Origin: Scilla litardierei
Lineage: Eukaryota > Streptophyta > Magnoliopsida > Asparagales > Asparagaceae
Assembly (NCBI GenBank): GCA_030789695.1
Contig: CM061142.1
Span: 281,978,165 to 282,042,164 of the forward strand
DNA length: 64,000 bases
Reading direction: 5' to 3'
This document shows, piece after piece, positions 23,745-36,341 of this stretch (position 1 is the stretch's first letter; each line of letters opens with the position of its first letter). Below the pieces are notes generated by a model that made no database searches, was not told the DNA's origin, and worked only from the letters and a program-made list of their open reading frames with translations. The translations under genes were made by a program, and so were the position numbers.

Positions 23745-24360
23745 TCACTTTGTAGTGCAATTTTGACAAAAACCTGTTATATAAAAAAGCACCAGTTTAT
23801 GAATCTCACCAGTCGAATCATGGAGAAGCATTTGGTGTAGACATCTCTTAGCAAACTCGATCGCATGATTTGCTCCCACGACATTGCTGCTCAATACCAC
23901 ATCATATCTGCAACAAAAAAAGATAAATTTGATATTGATTTGAGCTAAATATTGAATGCTTATGTTTCTACCTCTCATCCAGTTTGGTTATGCTGGCAAC
24001 GTTGGTAATGATGTCGACTTCCTACCACAATTTCTCACAGAGACCACCTGCGGATTCTATTCATAAATGCTTTTGCACAACGTCTCCGACAACGTGAGAC
24101 ACCTTGTCTGAGATGAATGAATGAAAATTGTTGCCATGTTTCTCTTATTACTTTGTATGAGAATTTTGACAAACACATGCGATAAAAAATCACCAATTTA
24201 CGAAACTCACCAGTCGAAACATGGAGAATTGGACATAACCAGAGAATTGCTATATAAAAAATGTCAAGAACCTGAAAGTTTGTCCAATGGGATAAATTCT
24301 TTGGGCTCAAAATGATGATGAAGCCTCTGATCTTCCTCTTTGCCAACCTGCATATATTAA
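23745..24360 (-). pseudogene. Unidentified captured exons with a duplicated intron segment
   Basis: Minus-strand exon candidates: about 23910-23812, reading YDVVLSSNVVGANHAIEFAK after a GCAG acceptor, and about 24343-24277, reading GKEEDQRLHHHFEPKEFIPL after acceptor ATATGCAG. The intervening text around CACCAGTCGAA-CATGGAGAA occurs at about 23810-23830 and 24210-24230, so a segment was duplicated. Gene not recognised. Confidence 0.4.
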
Positions 24361-24892
24361 ATGAGATGCATTGAGCCAAATCAGCTGCTTCTCTTATGTC
24401 TAATATGTATATGTCCTATGAATGCAAGTGATCGTTAAAAAATTTCAAGATTTTAAGCGTGGGAAAAAGTTCAGAGCTTTCATTCAATAGCCATTTTCTT
24501 TCATTAGAATTATATGATTCACAGTTAAAATTTAGTTCCAATGTTTAATTCTAATTACACTATGATCCAATCAAGTTAAAATTTAGTTACAAAACGTGCC
24601 CAATCAAATTAAAATTCACAATGTAATTAGAATTAGGTGAAGCTGTAGCAATTCCTCAAAAGATTCACATAAATCGTCAAAACAAATCATAAACCCAAAT
24701 TCGAGGATACTGAGGAAAGATCTCTCACCATGGAATCAACCCATCCAACTCTGCATGGAAGAACAATAAAGTTCCTAAGATGTTTTTTTCTGAAAAAAAG
24801 AATGAAGAGCATGAGACACGAAAAAAACAGAAAAACCCCCAAAATTGAAGGAATAAGCCCTAGATCGAGCGAAGCAGCAGATTACCTCTTAC

Positions 24893-24969
24893 TGATGCTT
24901 CTTGATCCATCGTCCCTCCTGAATTTGTGCAAGATGCTCAAGAACCGAATCATGATCATTTTGAGCCAT
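24893..24969 (-). pseudogene. Captured 5' end of an unidentified gene
   Basis: The minus-strand ATG at 24969 is preceded by a C/T-rich leader typical of plant 5' UTRs. The frame MAQNDHDSVLEHLAQIQEGR runs 77 nt to a strong donor GTAAGA. This looks like the first coding exon of a host gene taken with its 5' UTR and first intron. No family assignment. It lies nearest the Helitron 5' end. Confidence 0.45.
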
Positions 24970-25378
24970 GAGAGCGAGCGAGAGGGGAGAAGGAGAGAGG
25001 GGGTAGTTGGGAGATTGAGAGGATGAAGCGAGAGCTCCATTGAAGGGTAATTACATGTTTCTGAGGTTTGGGCCGGGCGTTCCTCCACAGGCTCTCTGCC
25101 GTGATCTTCCCCCTCTCTTTGAATGGTCGTGAGGATGAACGGGCTGAGGCAAAGAGATCAGTTTCCCCCCCAAATTTTCGAGCTCCCCCCAAATTTTTGA
25201 GCTCCCCCAAAATTTTCGAGATAGTTATGAGTTCTCTGCTACCAATGCGCCTGGAGATGCGTGCGTGTAGTTCAAATTTTTGATGACTGTGACATTCTTG
25301 ATGACTGGGATAAACAAATTTATGACTGGACTTATGACTGGGACAAAATTCAAAAAAGGTCCTATTTTATAGAATAGA

Positions 25379-25495
<117 letters not shown>

Positions 25496-25514
25496 ATAAA
25501 AAATGGTGAGCTGA

Positions 25515-27198
25515 AATCTCGGTGAAAGCGATCTGAGAGAGGCGGCTAAACCTAGGTCTTACGGCGGCGGGGGTACTAATTCCGATTTGCCAAACAATCT
25601 CAAGGCTACCTATGCAGATGGGCGCAAGGATGATGGATGGCACTTGGTTCGAACAGGCGGAGCAAGATACTGGGGCCATCGTCCTTCAAAAGAGATCAAC
25701 TCACGGGAGGCCATGCGGAATCTCGAGGTAAGGGATCTACTGGTTTCAAGGGATTTACAGGGCACGGAGGGCGCGATGCCAAGGGATTTTCAGGGCGCGG
25801 AGGGCGCGATGCTTCTGCAAATTTGAGGAGCCATCATCGATCCGGCGGTGTGGGAATTAATTCGGGGTTTGCTAACAGCGTGAATTTGCCTGTTAGGCCT
25901 CAAACCCCGTTTCACATTATTCCTTCTGAAGGTAAACGTTCTTGGTCGGATATCTGCTCTTCTCGACGGAAGTATACTGATCCATTGGTGATGAGCTTTG
26001 TGCCTCCAACTGTTAGTGTTGATGGTGTTGCAAAAGCGAAAGTCTCTGATAGCATGATTTTGGAAGGATCTGCTCGATGGCAAAATACACTAGTTGGTTA
26101 TGTGCTTTGGGATATGCCATATTTTGGCCAGATTAAAGCGTGGACTAAGAGACTTTGGCATATTAAAGGAGGCCTACGCATCTTTTCCCGTGAGAACGGT
26201 TACTTCTATTTCAAATTTGAAAATGTGGAGGACCGTGATTGTATTTTGCACGGGGCCCTTGGCTGTTTGATGGAAGGCTTGTCGTCCTCCAAAACTGGAC
26301 ACCAACAACCCAGCATACTAGGGATATTCTGACCGCGGTGCCTGTCTGGGTCCAACTACATAATCTTCCTCTCCCAATGTGGACTCTCGGTATTTTGAAT
26401 CGAATCGCTAGTGTCATTGGCACCCCTCTTTGTTTGGACAAAGCTACTTCAAATCTGGAAAGGATTTCATATGCTCGATGTCTAGTGGAGGTAAACTCAG
26501 AGTGTGAACTAAAGAGGACTGTACCAATTGAACTTGATGACCTCTCCACAATCTCTATTGAGGTCAAGTATGAAGGGGAGCCTCCAAGATGCAATGCTTT
26601 TGCATGCTTTGGGCATCTTGATAGTCAATGCCCTATGGGAGTTAAGGTAGCACCTCCTAGGGTAGTTGACACTACTGTGCAGAATTCCAAAATGTCTGGA
26701 AATTCTAATGTTGATATATCCAGTTCTTTGACGGACCTAAGGGGTAAATCGATTGACACATTAAATTATAAAGGCCAGCTCTTGGAGGTAGGAGAGTGTA
26801 GCACACGTTCTGACATCCCGGATCAAGTAGCAGAGAATTCTCCTTTTAAACCCACGTGCAATGCTAGAGCTTTGGGATTTAATGAGATATGGAGGCGCAT
26901 TATTCGTGGGGCTCAAGTCTTGATCTTCTTTCGATCTTCATGTACTATTAAACCGAAGAGGGGTCATGCTCCTTCTGATGCAATTGTTGGTCATCGTAGC
27001 CCTGATGTTGTTGATGAGGAAGCATCTGAATCAATTGAGAAGTCTATCCAGGATGGTTTACCTGACCCGCCAGTAAACCCAACTATGCCGAATCCCCTCT
27101 GGCATGCACTGCATCTGGAATTGAATAAAGCGAGGGATCAGTCCAAGACTAAGCATGTTATACCTTCACCAGGGTCTGTCCGTAGAGTGCTAGGGTAG
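25515..27198 (+). pseudogene. LINE ORF1 (gag-like RNA-binding protein), frameshifted
   Basis: Three frames must be followed in turn. An N-terminal part (DGWHLVR) is open from 25515. A middle part (about 25655-26255) carries GR-rich repeats and then DUF4283 (NTLVGYVLWDMPYFGQIKAW). The C-terminal part runs to 27198 (PWLFDGRLVVLQNW, then an RCNAFACFGHLDSQCP zinc knuckle). The changes fall near 25652 and within a G run near 26256. Knuckle spacing is unusual (C-x4-C-x2-H-x4-C), so it may be damaged. The protein normally coats LINE RNA. Confidence 0.82.
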
Positions 27199-27241
27199 CG
27201 CATTCATCAGGTGTGCCACCAATCAACCAACAATCGTCTTA

Positions 27242-30200
27242 ATGTCTGTCTTCTTTTGGAATACTAGAGGCCTGAATAATACAGCTAGACAAGAAGATCT
27301 GAGGCATTCAATGTGTAAGCTCTGTCCGTCTATTGTCTGTTTGCTTGAAACTAAGGTTGAATCATGCAATGCTAGTCATATTTCCAGATGCTTTGGTAAG
27401 GATTGGGATAGCATTGACAATAGAGACCATCATAAAGGGGGTCGTATTGTTATCTTCTACAAGTCTATTGTATGGCGTATCACCCCTATTGCGGCCTCGA
27501 ATCAACACATCTCAGCTTTATTCACTAACTCGGCGGGATTTGTAATGGGTCTAAGTGCTGTCTACGGCCTCAATTTGGTTACTTCTAGAATCCCTCTTTG
27601 GAGCAATCTGGTGACGGATGCTGATTTATTAAATAAGATGCCTTGGTTATGTGGAGGGGATTTCAACTGCGTTAGAAGTTCCCATGAGAAGCATGGTGGC
27701 CGACATGTTGATGATATGGACATGGATGCATTTAACTATTGTATTGGGGCATGCCAACTAATTGATCTGAAAAGTACAGGGCCGCGACTCAGTTGGAGCA
27801 ACAAACGTGTTAGGGGAAACCGTATATTAGCAAGGCTTGATCACATTCTTTGCAATACAGTCTGGATTTCTCAGATGACACATTCTTATTATGAATATCT
27901 CCCATCGGGGACTAGTGACCATGCTGCTATGCTGCTTTACCTGCTCCCTAAGGTCAGTTCTAAACCCAAACCGTTCAAGTTTTATAATTCCTGGACATCT
28001 ATTCCTGGCTTTAAAGATATTATTAGTATGAACTGGGGCCAGCATAGGGGTTCTCCTGGCTTGCGTGGGCTTCAGAATCAATTAAGTGCCATTAAAAGTT
28101 TATTAAAGACCTGGGCGGCTGGACAAATGCGGAAGGTGGATGTTAATGCATGCCGTACCAATCTTTCTTCAATTCAAACTGACCTGAACTTGAAATTGGA
28201 TGTAAATCTGCAAAAACAAGAAATTATTGCTTCTCACAATCTTGGAGTGGCTCTTAAAATTGAGGAGGAGGACCTGAGGCAAAAAAGCAGACAGAATTGG
28301 CTAATTCTTGGGGATAGCAATTCTAATTTTTTTTATACTTCTCTGAAAGCTAGACACTGTCATAACAATTTGCATCACCTTATCAATTCTGATGGGAATA
28401 TGAATTCTAATTTTGATGCTTTGCGGAAGGAGGCGCCTCTCTTTTATCAGAATTTATACTATCAAGAAGAGTATTGGAATGTATTTCCTAATCTTATCCC
28501 TAAACGAAAAATTACTGAGGAGGCAGCTAGCTGGTTGGAACTGCCTGTGAATCATGTTGAAATCAAATGTGCATTATTCCAGATTGGCAAGGACAAAGCC
28601 CCAGGACCGGATGGGTTCAACGCCCATTTTTTCCAATATAATTGGGACATTATTGGTGCTGATGTAATTGCAGGGGTTTCTGATTTTTTCAGATCTGGAA
28701 GGATGATCCCTAGCGTAAATCATGCTTTATTAACTCTTGTCCCAAAGAATGCAAATGCTTCTGGCCTGGGTGACTACAGACCGATTGCTTGCTGCAATGT
28801 TATGTATAAAATTATCAGCAAGCTATTATGTAACAGATTGAAACATGTCATTTCTGATCTGATTTCTCCACACCAGGCAGCTTTTCTAAAAGACAGGTTG
28901 CTGGCAGATTACACACTTCTTGCCCATGAACAGATTCGAGAATTTAGCAATCCTATGGGATCCAGAACCTGTATTAAATTGGACATACGTAAGGCGTTTG
29001 ACAGTGTTAATAGGGAGTTCATAATTTTCCTACTTCACCAGATGGGGTTCAAATACACCTTCATTAATTGGTTTTCTCAATGCATATCCTCCCCAATGTT
29101 CTCGGTATTAGTAAATGGTTCCCCTGAAGGTTACTTTGGCTCCACTAGAGGTTTGCGCCAGGGTGACCCTCTTTCTCCGTATCTATTTGTCCTTGTTATG
29201 GAAGCTTTCTCCCTCCTCATGTCTGTGGCTGACTCTACAGGTGCAATTCATCCCTTGCGTAGAACTGGATCAATATCTCATCTCCTCTTTGCTGATGATC
29301 TTTTAGTTTTCTGCCGTGCAAATGCACATTCCCTTCATGGTCTTAAGGATTTGCTTGTGAATTTTAATCTCATGTCGGGGCTTCATATTAATTGGGATAA
29401 GAGTTCTGCAATATTCAGTAAGGGGGTTCGTAATGCGAGAAGCTTATCTGAGATTCTTGGAATTAAATTGGTTTCCTCTTTCACTACCTATTTGGGTCTT
29501 CCCCTTTCATCAAATTACCCCAGAGCTTCTATGTTCTCTAGACTGGTTGATAAATGTAAAAAGAGGCTTCTTGGGTGGTCATCTTCACTGCTTTCTATTT
29601 CTGGGAAAATTGAATTGGTACGCTCTGTCATATACGGTATGGTCGCTTTTTGGATGCAAGCTTATTGCTTTCCTCCTTCTGTTATTAGAGCTACCAACTC
29701 AGTTTGCAGGAAATTCATTTGGGGCAGGAGAAATATTTGGGCCTGGCAGGATATGTGTACTCCTAAAAAGGAAGGTGGCGTGGGTCTGAGGCAATTGGCT
29801 GACTTGAATGTATCCTCTGGTGTTCGCTTAACTTGGAGACTGCTATCTAATAAAGGTATTTGGGCAAATTATATGAGGAGGCACTATACGGCGGTTGACA
29901 GTGGATTTTATACTGCCAAATCATCCCCAACACACTCTGGATCTTGGAAATTCATGCTTAAAAGCCGTCAACTTTCACACCAACTCATTAAACGCACTAT
30001 CAATGATGGGAAATCTACTTCATTCTGGTTTGATAACTGGCATCCGAGGGGGGCCACTTTATCTCTTACAAGAACCTATTACGGGAACTGAAAAAGCCCG
30101 GGTTAGGGATTTCTGGAATGGAAGTGCATGGACTAATGTGCCGCATATTCTTGGATTGGGTAACCCACTAAAGAGTATCACCTTGTGTGAAGAAACATAT

Positions 30201-30776
30201 GATTGGTCTTGGGCTTCTGGGCGCATCTTCTCCCTGCGTGAGATATGGGAAAAAACTCAAGAAATTCGGCCGGCTTTCCCTTATGTTGACTGTGTGTGGT
30301 TTAAACATCAAGTGCCTAAATTCTCTATTGCTTTGCTGCGGGCTCTTCGAGGTAAATTATTAACCAAAGACTGTCTGTACAAGTGGGGAAGCATCTCTGA
30401 TCAATCATGCGCTCTCTGTTCTGGGAATGGGGTGGAGAGTATTGATCATATCTATTTTGAATGTGATTATACTAAATACATACTTGCTAGGACTCTTCTT
30501 AAACTCGGAATTGCAAATCTAGTGCAGTTATCACTTTCAGCAGTATGTGATCTTGTACTATCCAGATTTAAAAAGAGGGATCCGGTGAGCGTGTTGGCTA
30601 AAATCGCCTTGTCTTCTATGGTCTGGCATATATGGAAGCAACGCAATAAGCATATTTTTAAGGAGAAGTTCACAACAAAAACTAGTTTGTTTGAGGAAAT
30701 CACGTCGGATGTCAAAATAGCGCTTAGCTGCTTAGAGTATGATGATGTGTCAAACACAACCCCTTTTGCTAATTGA
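27242..30776 (+). pseudogene. LINE ORF2: endonuclease, reverse transcriptase, zf-RVT
   Basis: Open for 949 codons (27242-30091). The AP-like endonuclease has WNTRG (residue 6), LLETK (34), GGDFN (about 138) and SDHA (about 224). The RT has APGPDGF (about 452), DYRPIACCN, LDIRKAFDS and the catalytic FADDLL (about 682). The frame shifts once in a run of six G near 30048 and then stays open to 30776 through the C-terminal zf-RVT domain (CVWFKHQVPKFSI, C-LC...ESIDHIYFECDYT). No RNase H is seen. Apart from that single shift the catalytic residues look intact. It performs target-primed reverse transcription in active relatives. Confidence 0.92.
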
Positions 30777-30982
30777 CTAATTTTGGATTTTGTTCTTAGG
30801 CTTGTACTATTGTTTGTATTATACTTTGATACTCATTTCTAACAGGTGGTGGTAGTTACTAATATTAGGTAGAGGGTGACGGCGCTTGTGCCCTATCCCC
30901 TCTCCTTTATTATAATTATTGCTTACTTGTCTAGGAATGTTGTATATTTTTTATATTAATAAAGACTAACCTTTACCTGTCA

Positions 30983-30983
<1 letters not shown>

Positions 30984-31020
<37 letters not shown>
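30984..31020. repeat. TA microsatellite between LINE and MULE
   Basis: Pure TA run that joins the LINE 3' end directly to the MULE terminal repeat. Confidence 0.95.
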
Positions 31021-31023
<3 letters not shown>

Positions 31024-31200
31024 AAATTTTCGGCTGCGAACATTTCGCATTGCTACAGTGCCATGCGAAATCGAAGCTCGTCCATCCGATGGGAAAAACT
31101 CAGATCCGAAGGCTTAGGCTGATTTTTGCAGCTGCAGTAGGGCCCAGCCATCAATTCTTCTCTCGCTTCTGTGCGTGTGAGTACGACCCAATTTCTCGTC
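31021..31200 (+). repeat. MULE left terminal inverted repeat
   Basis: Matches the reverse complement of 38133-38309 with about nine substitutions, all transitions, and a short indel. Several are CG in the right copy and CA or TG in the left copy. Confidence 0.92.
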
Positions 31201-31379
31201 ATAGCAGGAGTGGGGCTCAGCCGAAAACACAACACCGTTGGATATAATCCAAGCGTCAAAAGATTTAACAACTCAAGTGGATGTGGAGCCCACAATGGAA
31301 AAATTCCATCTTTCGTCAGAAATGGGATGAGAAAATTCATTTAAGTGCATCGGGATCACAATAGAAAACTCATATCCCA

Positions 31380-31800
31380 AATTGCTAGTTCATCTTCCCT
31401 CCATTCTCATCTCCGTTCGTTCCTCCACCACTGAGATACAGAATCTTGTCGCTTCTCCTCGCGTTCATCTGCCAACGAGAGATCGCCACCCGCCTTCTTC
31501 CTCCGCCAAAGAGAGATCGCCGCATGCCTCCTTCCTCTGCCACTGAGAGATCGTCGCCTGTCGCTTCTCATCTCGTTCCTCCTCCTCCGCGGTATCGGCT
31601 CCCACCGCATATCGTTCCTCCGCCAATGAGAGATCACCGCCCTCCGCCTTCCTCCGCTCCCGAGAGATTTCCACCCATCGCTTCTCATCTCGTTCCTCCT
31701 CCATTGTGGTATCGGCTCCCGCCGCCTATCATTTCCCAGCAAACGAGAGATGGCCGCCCCACCTCTTCCTCTGCTGGCACCGTCTCTTATCGGCTTAGGG
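31380..31800 (+). promoter_or_regulatory. MULE transposase leader region with an internal duplication
   Basis: C/T-rich leader. A segment of about 125 bp (CGCTTCTCATCTCGTTCCTCC...GGTATCGGCTCCC) is repeated at about 31561 and 31678. A donor-like CTTAGG/GTAATT near 31798 and the acceptor TTTTTTGATAG at 32588 suggest one long 5'-UTR intron. Frames here are low complexity and I do not call them genes. Confidence 0.5.
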
Positions 31801-32589
31801 TAATTGATTCATCTTTGTTTCAACTCAAAGTTGCGTTCTTTTTTATTTCTGATGTATCAAAAAAGTTACATTCTTTATATATGCTTGATTATTATATGCC
31901 TGTTATTTGACTTGCTTGGGACAGAATGAATTTACTCATATTTGCATCCCTAACAGTCACACTATCTTTTTAGTAATAAATAGCTATTATGTCCTTAAGT
32001 GTCTCGATTGTAGGACATGAACTAGTTCCCGATCTTCTTGTTTTAGGCCTTTTGCCAGAGTTTGTCATCTCCATTGCACACAAAACAGATCCACCTTAGA
32101 CCATGGAGACTGCTGGAATGCAAAAACATTATTTATCTGTTTGATTGACTAAATTTATGCCATTTTCTCTTCTTTTGGACTATTGAATATGCTCATCTCT
32201 TATCCAAGTAGAGGTCTTTTTAGGAAGATGCTTCTTACATGATAGTTAAATCAGCCGACCATTTATGTGATCCAAGTGTTTCTATGCACAAGTTTTTTTA
32301 CTATGGTTATTCCTTGGAACTGATTTTTGCCGGCTTGCATTGAGAAACTGCATCCATGCACATGACATGGAATTTTTTCAGTTGTAGTTAATTTGTTTTA
32401 ATACTGTCATTTTTTATGATTGGCTAGTTTTCATGCTATCATGGCATCCTCTTCATTGCTACCATGAAACTTTGTTGATTGCATCAATATCAACCTGAAC
32501 TCTTCTCTTATCCTGATGGGCATTACTCCTTTCATCGTAATGTAATTTTCAATTAACCTTTCAATTTATTTATGAATTTTTTTGATAGG

Positions 32590-34921
32590 ATGGAAAATGG
32601 CGTTGCATGCCCTCATGATATTGATCGCCCTGCATCACCATTGGATAGTTTGGTTGTGCCAAATGTTGAGGAACATCTAAAACCGCAAATTGGAATGTGT
32701 TTTAACACAATTGAGGAAGCTGAATTTTTTTACAAGAATTATGGAAAGGCTGGAGGATTTGATGTCTGTAACAGTACAACAAATTACAACAAGAATAGGG
32801 AGCTAGTTGGGATGACTTTTGTATGTTCTAAAGAAGGAGATTCTAAAAATAAGTCATCAGAGATTAGGAGAAGTGGTACAATGAGAACAAATTGTAAAGC
32901 TTTGATTCGATTGAAATTAGAGAAAGAAAGAGACAAATGGGAAATCTACAAGTTTGTCGAAGAACATAATCATAGCGTTATTTCACCAAGCAGAACACAT
33001 TTGTTGAGAGGAAATCATAAGGTAACAGACGTGAAGAAAAGATTGATTAATCAGTTCAAAGAGGTGAACATACCAATAAACAAACAGATGGCTTTCTTTG
33101 AAAATGTGAGTGGAGGTTTTAATAGAATTGGATGCACTGAAACTGATGTGAGAAATTATGAAAGAGATCTGCGTGAGGAGATGTGAGGGCATGATGCACA
33201 GATGATGATAGATTATTTCGAATGGCAACAAGAGATCAATCCTTCATTTTATTATGGTTATGAGGTTGATGATGAAGAGCGATTAACTCGTTGCTTTTGG
33301 GTGGATGGCATTGCAAGAATGGACTATAAACATTTTGTAGATGTGGTTTCGTTTGATGCCACACATAATACCAATCAATTTGGGTTGATCTTTGTTCCAT
33401 TTGTTGGCATGAATCATCATAGGCATTCGGTTTTCCTAGGATGTGGCTTCATTCCAAATGAAGAGGCAAATTCTTTCGTATGGTTGTTTAACAAATGGAT
33501 CGAAGCGATGGGTCATCCTCCATTGGGCATGGTTACGGATCAAGACCTTGGCATATGCACGACAATTAAAAGAGTTCTTCCTCAAATCCGGCACAGATAT
33601 TGTGTCTTGGCATATTATGGAGAAACTATCGGATAAGTTGGGTGCTTGGGCTTATAAAAAATAATTTATGTCGCCTTTTAAAAAAATTGTTTGGGATAGT
33701 GTTACTACTAGTTCATTTGAAGCACAATGGGATGCAATTATTAAGGAATATAATTTGGAAAATAATGCATGGTTGAAGGATATGTTTCAAATCCGTGAAA
33801 AATGGGTCCCTGTATATCATAAGCAACATTTCTGGGCCGGAATGTCTACTAGTCAAAGAAGTGAAGGAATGAATTCATTGCTTAAAAAGCATGTATCAAG
33901 AAAAAATTCATTACATGATTTTGTTGTGATCTTTCAAAGGGTATTGGCAAGACAAAGGGAAAAAGAGCTTGTAGAAGATCATCTCACAATAGAGAAGACA
34001 CCAAAATTGAAGACCCCATGGGTAATGGAGAAGCAAATGTCTGAAATCTATACGAGAAATATCTTTTCCATTTTTCAAAAAGAGATTCACCCTAGTTTGG
34101 TATATAACATTGAATTGGTAGAAGATGATGAAAACAAAACAATTTACCAAGCTAATTTTTGTGGTCAAATCAAAATGAGACATGTTACATATTTCAAGTC
34201 GACGAAAATGGTACGTTGTCCATGCCTCATGTTTGAATTTGACGGTATACCATCTAGGCATATATTGGCATATCTTAAATGTTCTAATTTTCTGGATTTA
34301 CCGGAGCATTATATTTTAAAAAGATGGTGTCGGAATATCAAAAGAAGAGAAATTGTCCTTAGAGATGGACATGTTCTTGGAGATGAAACCACAATGAATT
34401 TTGCTTCCCGCTTCAGTGAATTAAATTGTCTTGCTAATGAAGTTGCCAATGAGGGAATATCTTCTAATGGTGCGTATGAGTTAGCTCGTAAAAGGATGAT
34501 TGAGGCTATTAAAGAGCTACAATGCTTGAAACTCAAGGATGATGAAGAGAACGTGGAAGAAGTGGAGAGAAATGATAGGAGCAAGGAAATATCTCAAGTC
34601 ATTGTTCATGAGCCAAGTCAAGCGAAAACAAAAGGAAGGCCTAGAGGAAATAGATTGAAGCCACTACGAGAGATACGCAAAGGTCGACCGAGAAAATGTA
34701 AATCGTGTGGCAAGCGAGGACAAAATCATGATAGTAGAAATTGTCCTCTTAAGTTAACAAGGTGATGTATCATTTGTTAATTTTCTCTTTCTTTAACTTA
34801 ATGTACAATGTTCTTAACTAATTTCTTTGTTTGTATTTTGTTTAGTGGTTCAACGACACAAGTTGATATTGATGAAGCATCTCAAGATTCAGAAAAATCT
34901 TTTGAGGATGGTAATGGCTAG
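32590..34921 (+). pseudogene. MULE transposase, FAR1/FRS type, disabled
   Basis: Domains in order: FAR1 DNA-binding domain (about 32700-33000; EEAEFFYKNYGKAGGF, FVEEHNH); MULE transposase core (FDATHNTNQFGL, GMVTDQDLGI, STSQRSEGMN); SWIM zinc finger (VRCPCLMFEFDGIPSRHIL); AT-hook-like GRPRGN and GRPRK; zinc knuckle (CKSCGKRGQNHDSRNC). A final exon, 34846-34921, follows donor ACAAG/GTGATG and acceptor TTGTTTAG and ends TAG. Breaks: in-frame TGA at 33184-33186, a one-base insertion near 33608, and in-frame TAA at 33662-33664. Everything else is open. The first ATG after the leader acceptor is 32590. An in-frame ATG at 32572 lies inside the likely intron. Confidence 0.92.
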
Positions 34922-36340
34922 TGCATATTAAATAACTTTAACATCGCATATTTAACCATATTGTCACTCTTTTTTGTGTGCTGAAGAGATTTCAATTTGT
35001 GCAGATGAAATCATCTCTATTGCATAGAGTTTTATGGTTGAATCTGGAACAACATAAGCCTTTTGTATTGCCAAAGAATGCTGATGAATGAAATCTGCTG
35101 TGTAAGGAATCATACGCCTTTCTATATCCGAAAGCCATGCATTTCGCTTGACTTCGACCCATTGCATAAGAGTTCAGAGATTTTTTTGTTGTGCAGGAAA
35201 CTGGGTTGCACTGTATATATGAATCTGGAGACTCCTCACAATTTCAAAACTTCTGTGCACTGGAGTATGTGCACTTGTGCATTGGACGCTCCCCACAAAA
35301 ATCTGAATGTATGTGCATTTTTGCTAATGTAGGCTTTATTCTTTGAAGGCTGCTTGAGATAACAAATTAATTATGCCTAGCTATACACATGATTTCTTAA
35401 TCTGCATTTTATAGGATGTCATGTAATCTGTATAATAATGTTAATTTACGTGCATTATTATGTGAATTCAAATGAGTAGTTCATTTATTTCTTTAGTTGT
35501 ATCATGCTTTAAAGAGGTATGCAGCTTTTTATATAGAAAATTTCTCATTTTCACCTCATTGATGATTCGAATCAAATAGTCTGTGCGGTAGCTATCCTTT
35601 GCATCCTACTTCATTCTGAGGGAACACAAGCTGAACTGAGGGAACACAAGCGTAAACCAAGGATGACTATTTGGTTATGACCATATGGTTATGAATCCTC
35701 AGAAGGTATGACTATTTGTTTGGAAATTTTATTGCTAATAGTTATTTGGAATTTATTGAATTGCATATCAAATTCAATATGGTTGGTTACTGCCTTGTAA
35801 TTGAGATGCTGAATTCCTACTAAATTTTGGTCCTTTTGTTTGTTTAGATGAATTTAAAATATTAATTTGGTTATTAAGGCATGAATTACTGGACTCATGT
35901 TTTGTGAGTAAGATAGATACGAATCTTAAATAGCAAATGTTGAGTCCACCAGTTATGCCAAACCAAGTAATAGTTTCATACACAAACATATGCAAATGCA
36001 TGCATGCATGCAAGGTATTTGAATTATTTCTAGCACTTATCAATGTTTCATACACAAACATATGCAAATGCATGCATACATAAACGTATCAATGCATGCA
36101 TGCAATATGTACTACTATTGTTTAAATTATTTCAAGTTCTGTTTCTATTTTTGCCTTCAGGTTTTGTCTCCGAATTGAGAGCATTTTGCTATCCCATCCC
36201 GATTGCTCACCAGTGTAGAATCAGAAGCTGGCGTTGTAGAAAGACGTGAGAGGACTAGTTTCTACGAGGAATGGCAGAGAAAGACGCGAGGAGTTGTAAT
36301 TTGTGACCGAGAGAGGACTGATTTCTGCGTAAGTAGTTAA
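34922..36340. other. MULE interior 3' of the transposase, no gene recognised
   Basis: AT-rich. Includes a short duplication (CATACACAAACATATGCAAA at about 35977 and 36049) and GCATGCAT runs. No convincing frame. Confidence 0.5.
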
Positions 36341-36341
36341 G

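Larger units (their letters stand above)
8026..25378 (-). mobile_element. 17.35-kb non-autonomous Helitron with captured gene fragments
   Basis: On the minus strand the element starts TCTATTCTATAAAATAGG (from 25378) and ends with hairpin CCGTGCCCGCGGGCACGG, nine bases, then CTAG (8029-8026). This is the Helitron formula of 5' TC and 3' hairpin plus CTRR. It lies between A and T of a TA microsatellite with no target duplication. No helicase or Rep is visible inside. It carries partial exons, mostly on its own strand, of lipoxygenase, serine carboxypeptidase and proton ATPase genes, plus unidentified exons and a later solo LTR (20037-20981). Confidence 0.82.
25496..30983 (+). mobile_element. 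L1-type LINE, nearly complete
   Basis: Two-ORF non-LTR retrotransposon: ORF1 with DUF4283 and a zinc knuckle, ORF2 with endonuclease, reverse transcriptase and zf-RVT, then a roughly 200-bp 3' UTR ending near AATAAAGACTAACC. There is no poly(A) tail. The 3' end passes directly into TA repeats, as does the 5' end. The start of ORF1 has no ATG, so the copy may be slightly 5' truncated. Confidence 0.88.

Noticed and set aside
31446..31910. 154-codon Pro/Ser/Arg-rich frame upstream of the MULE transposase
   Set aside because: Low-complexity leader containing a local duplication; a minus-strand frame is equally open. Better explained as 5' UTR.
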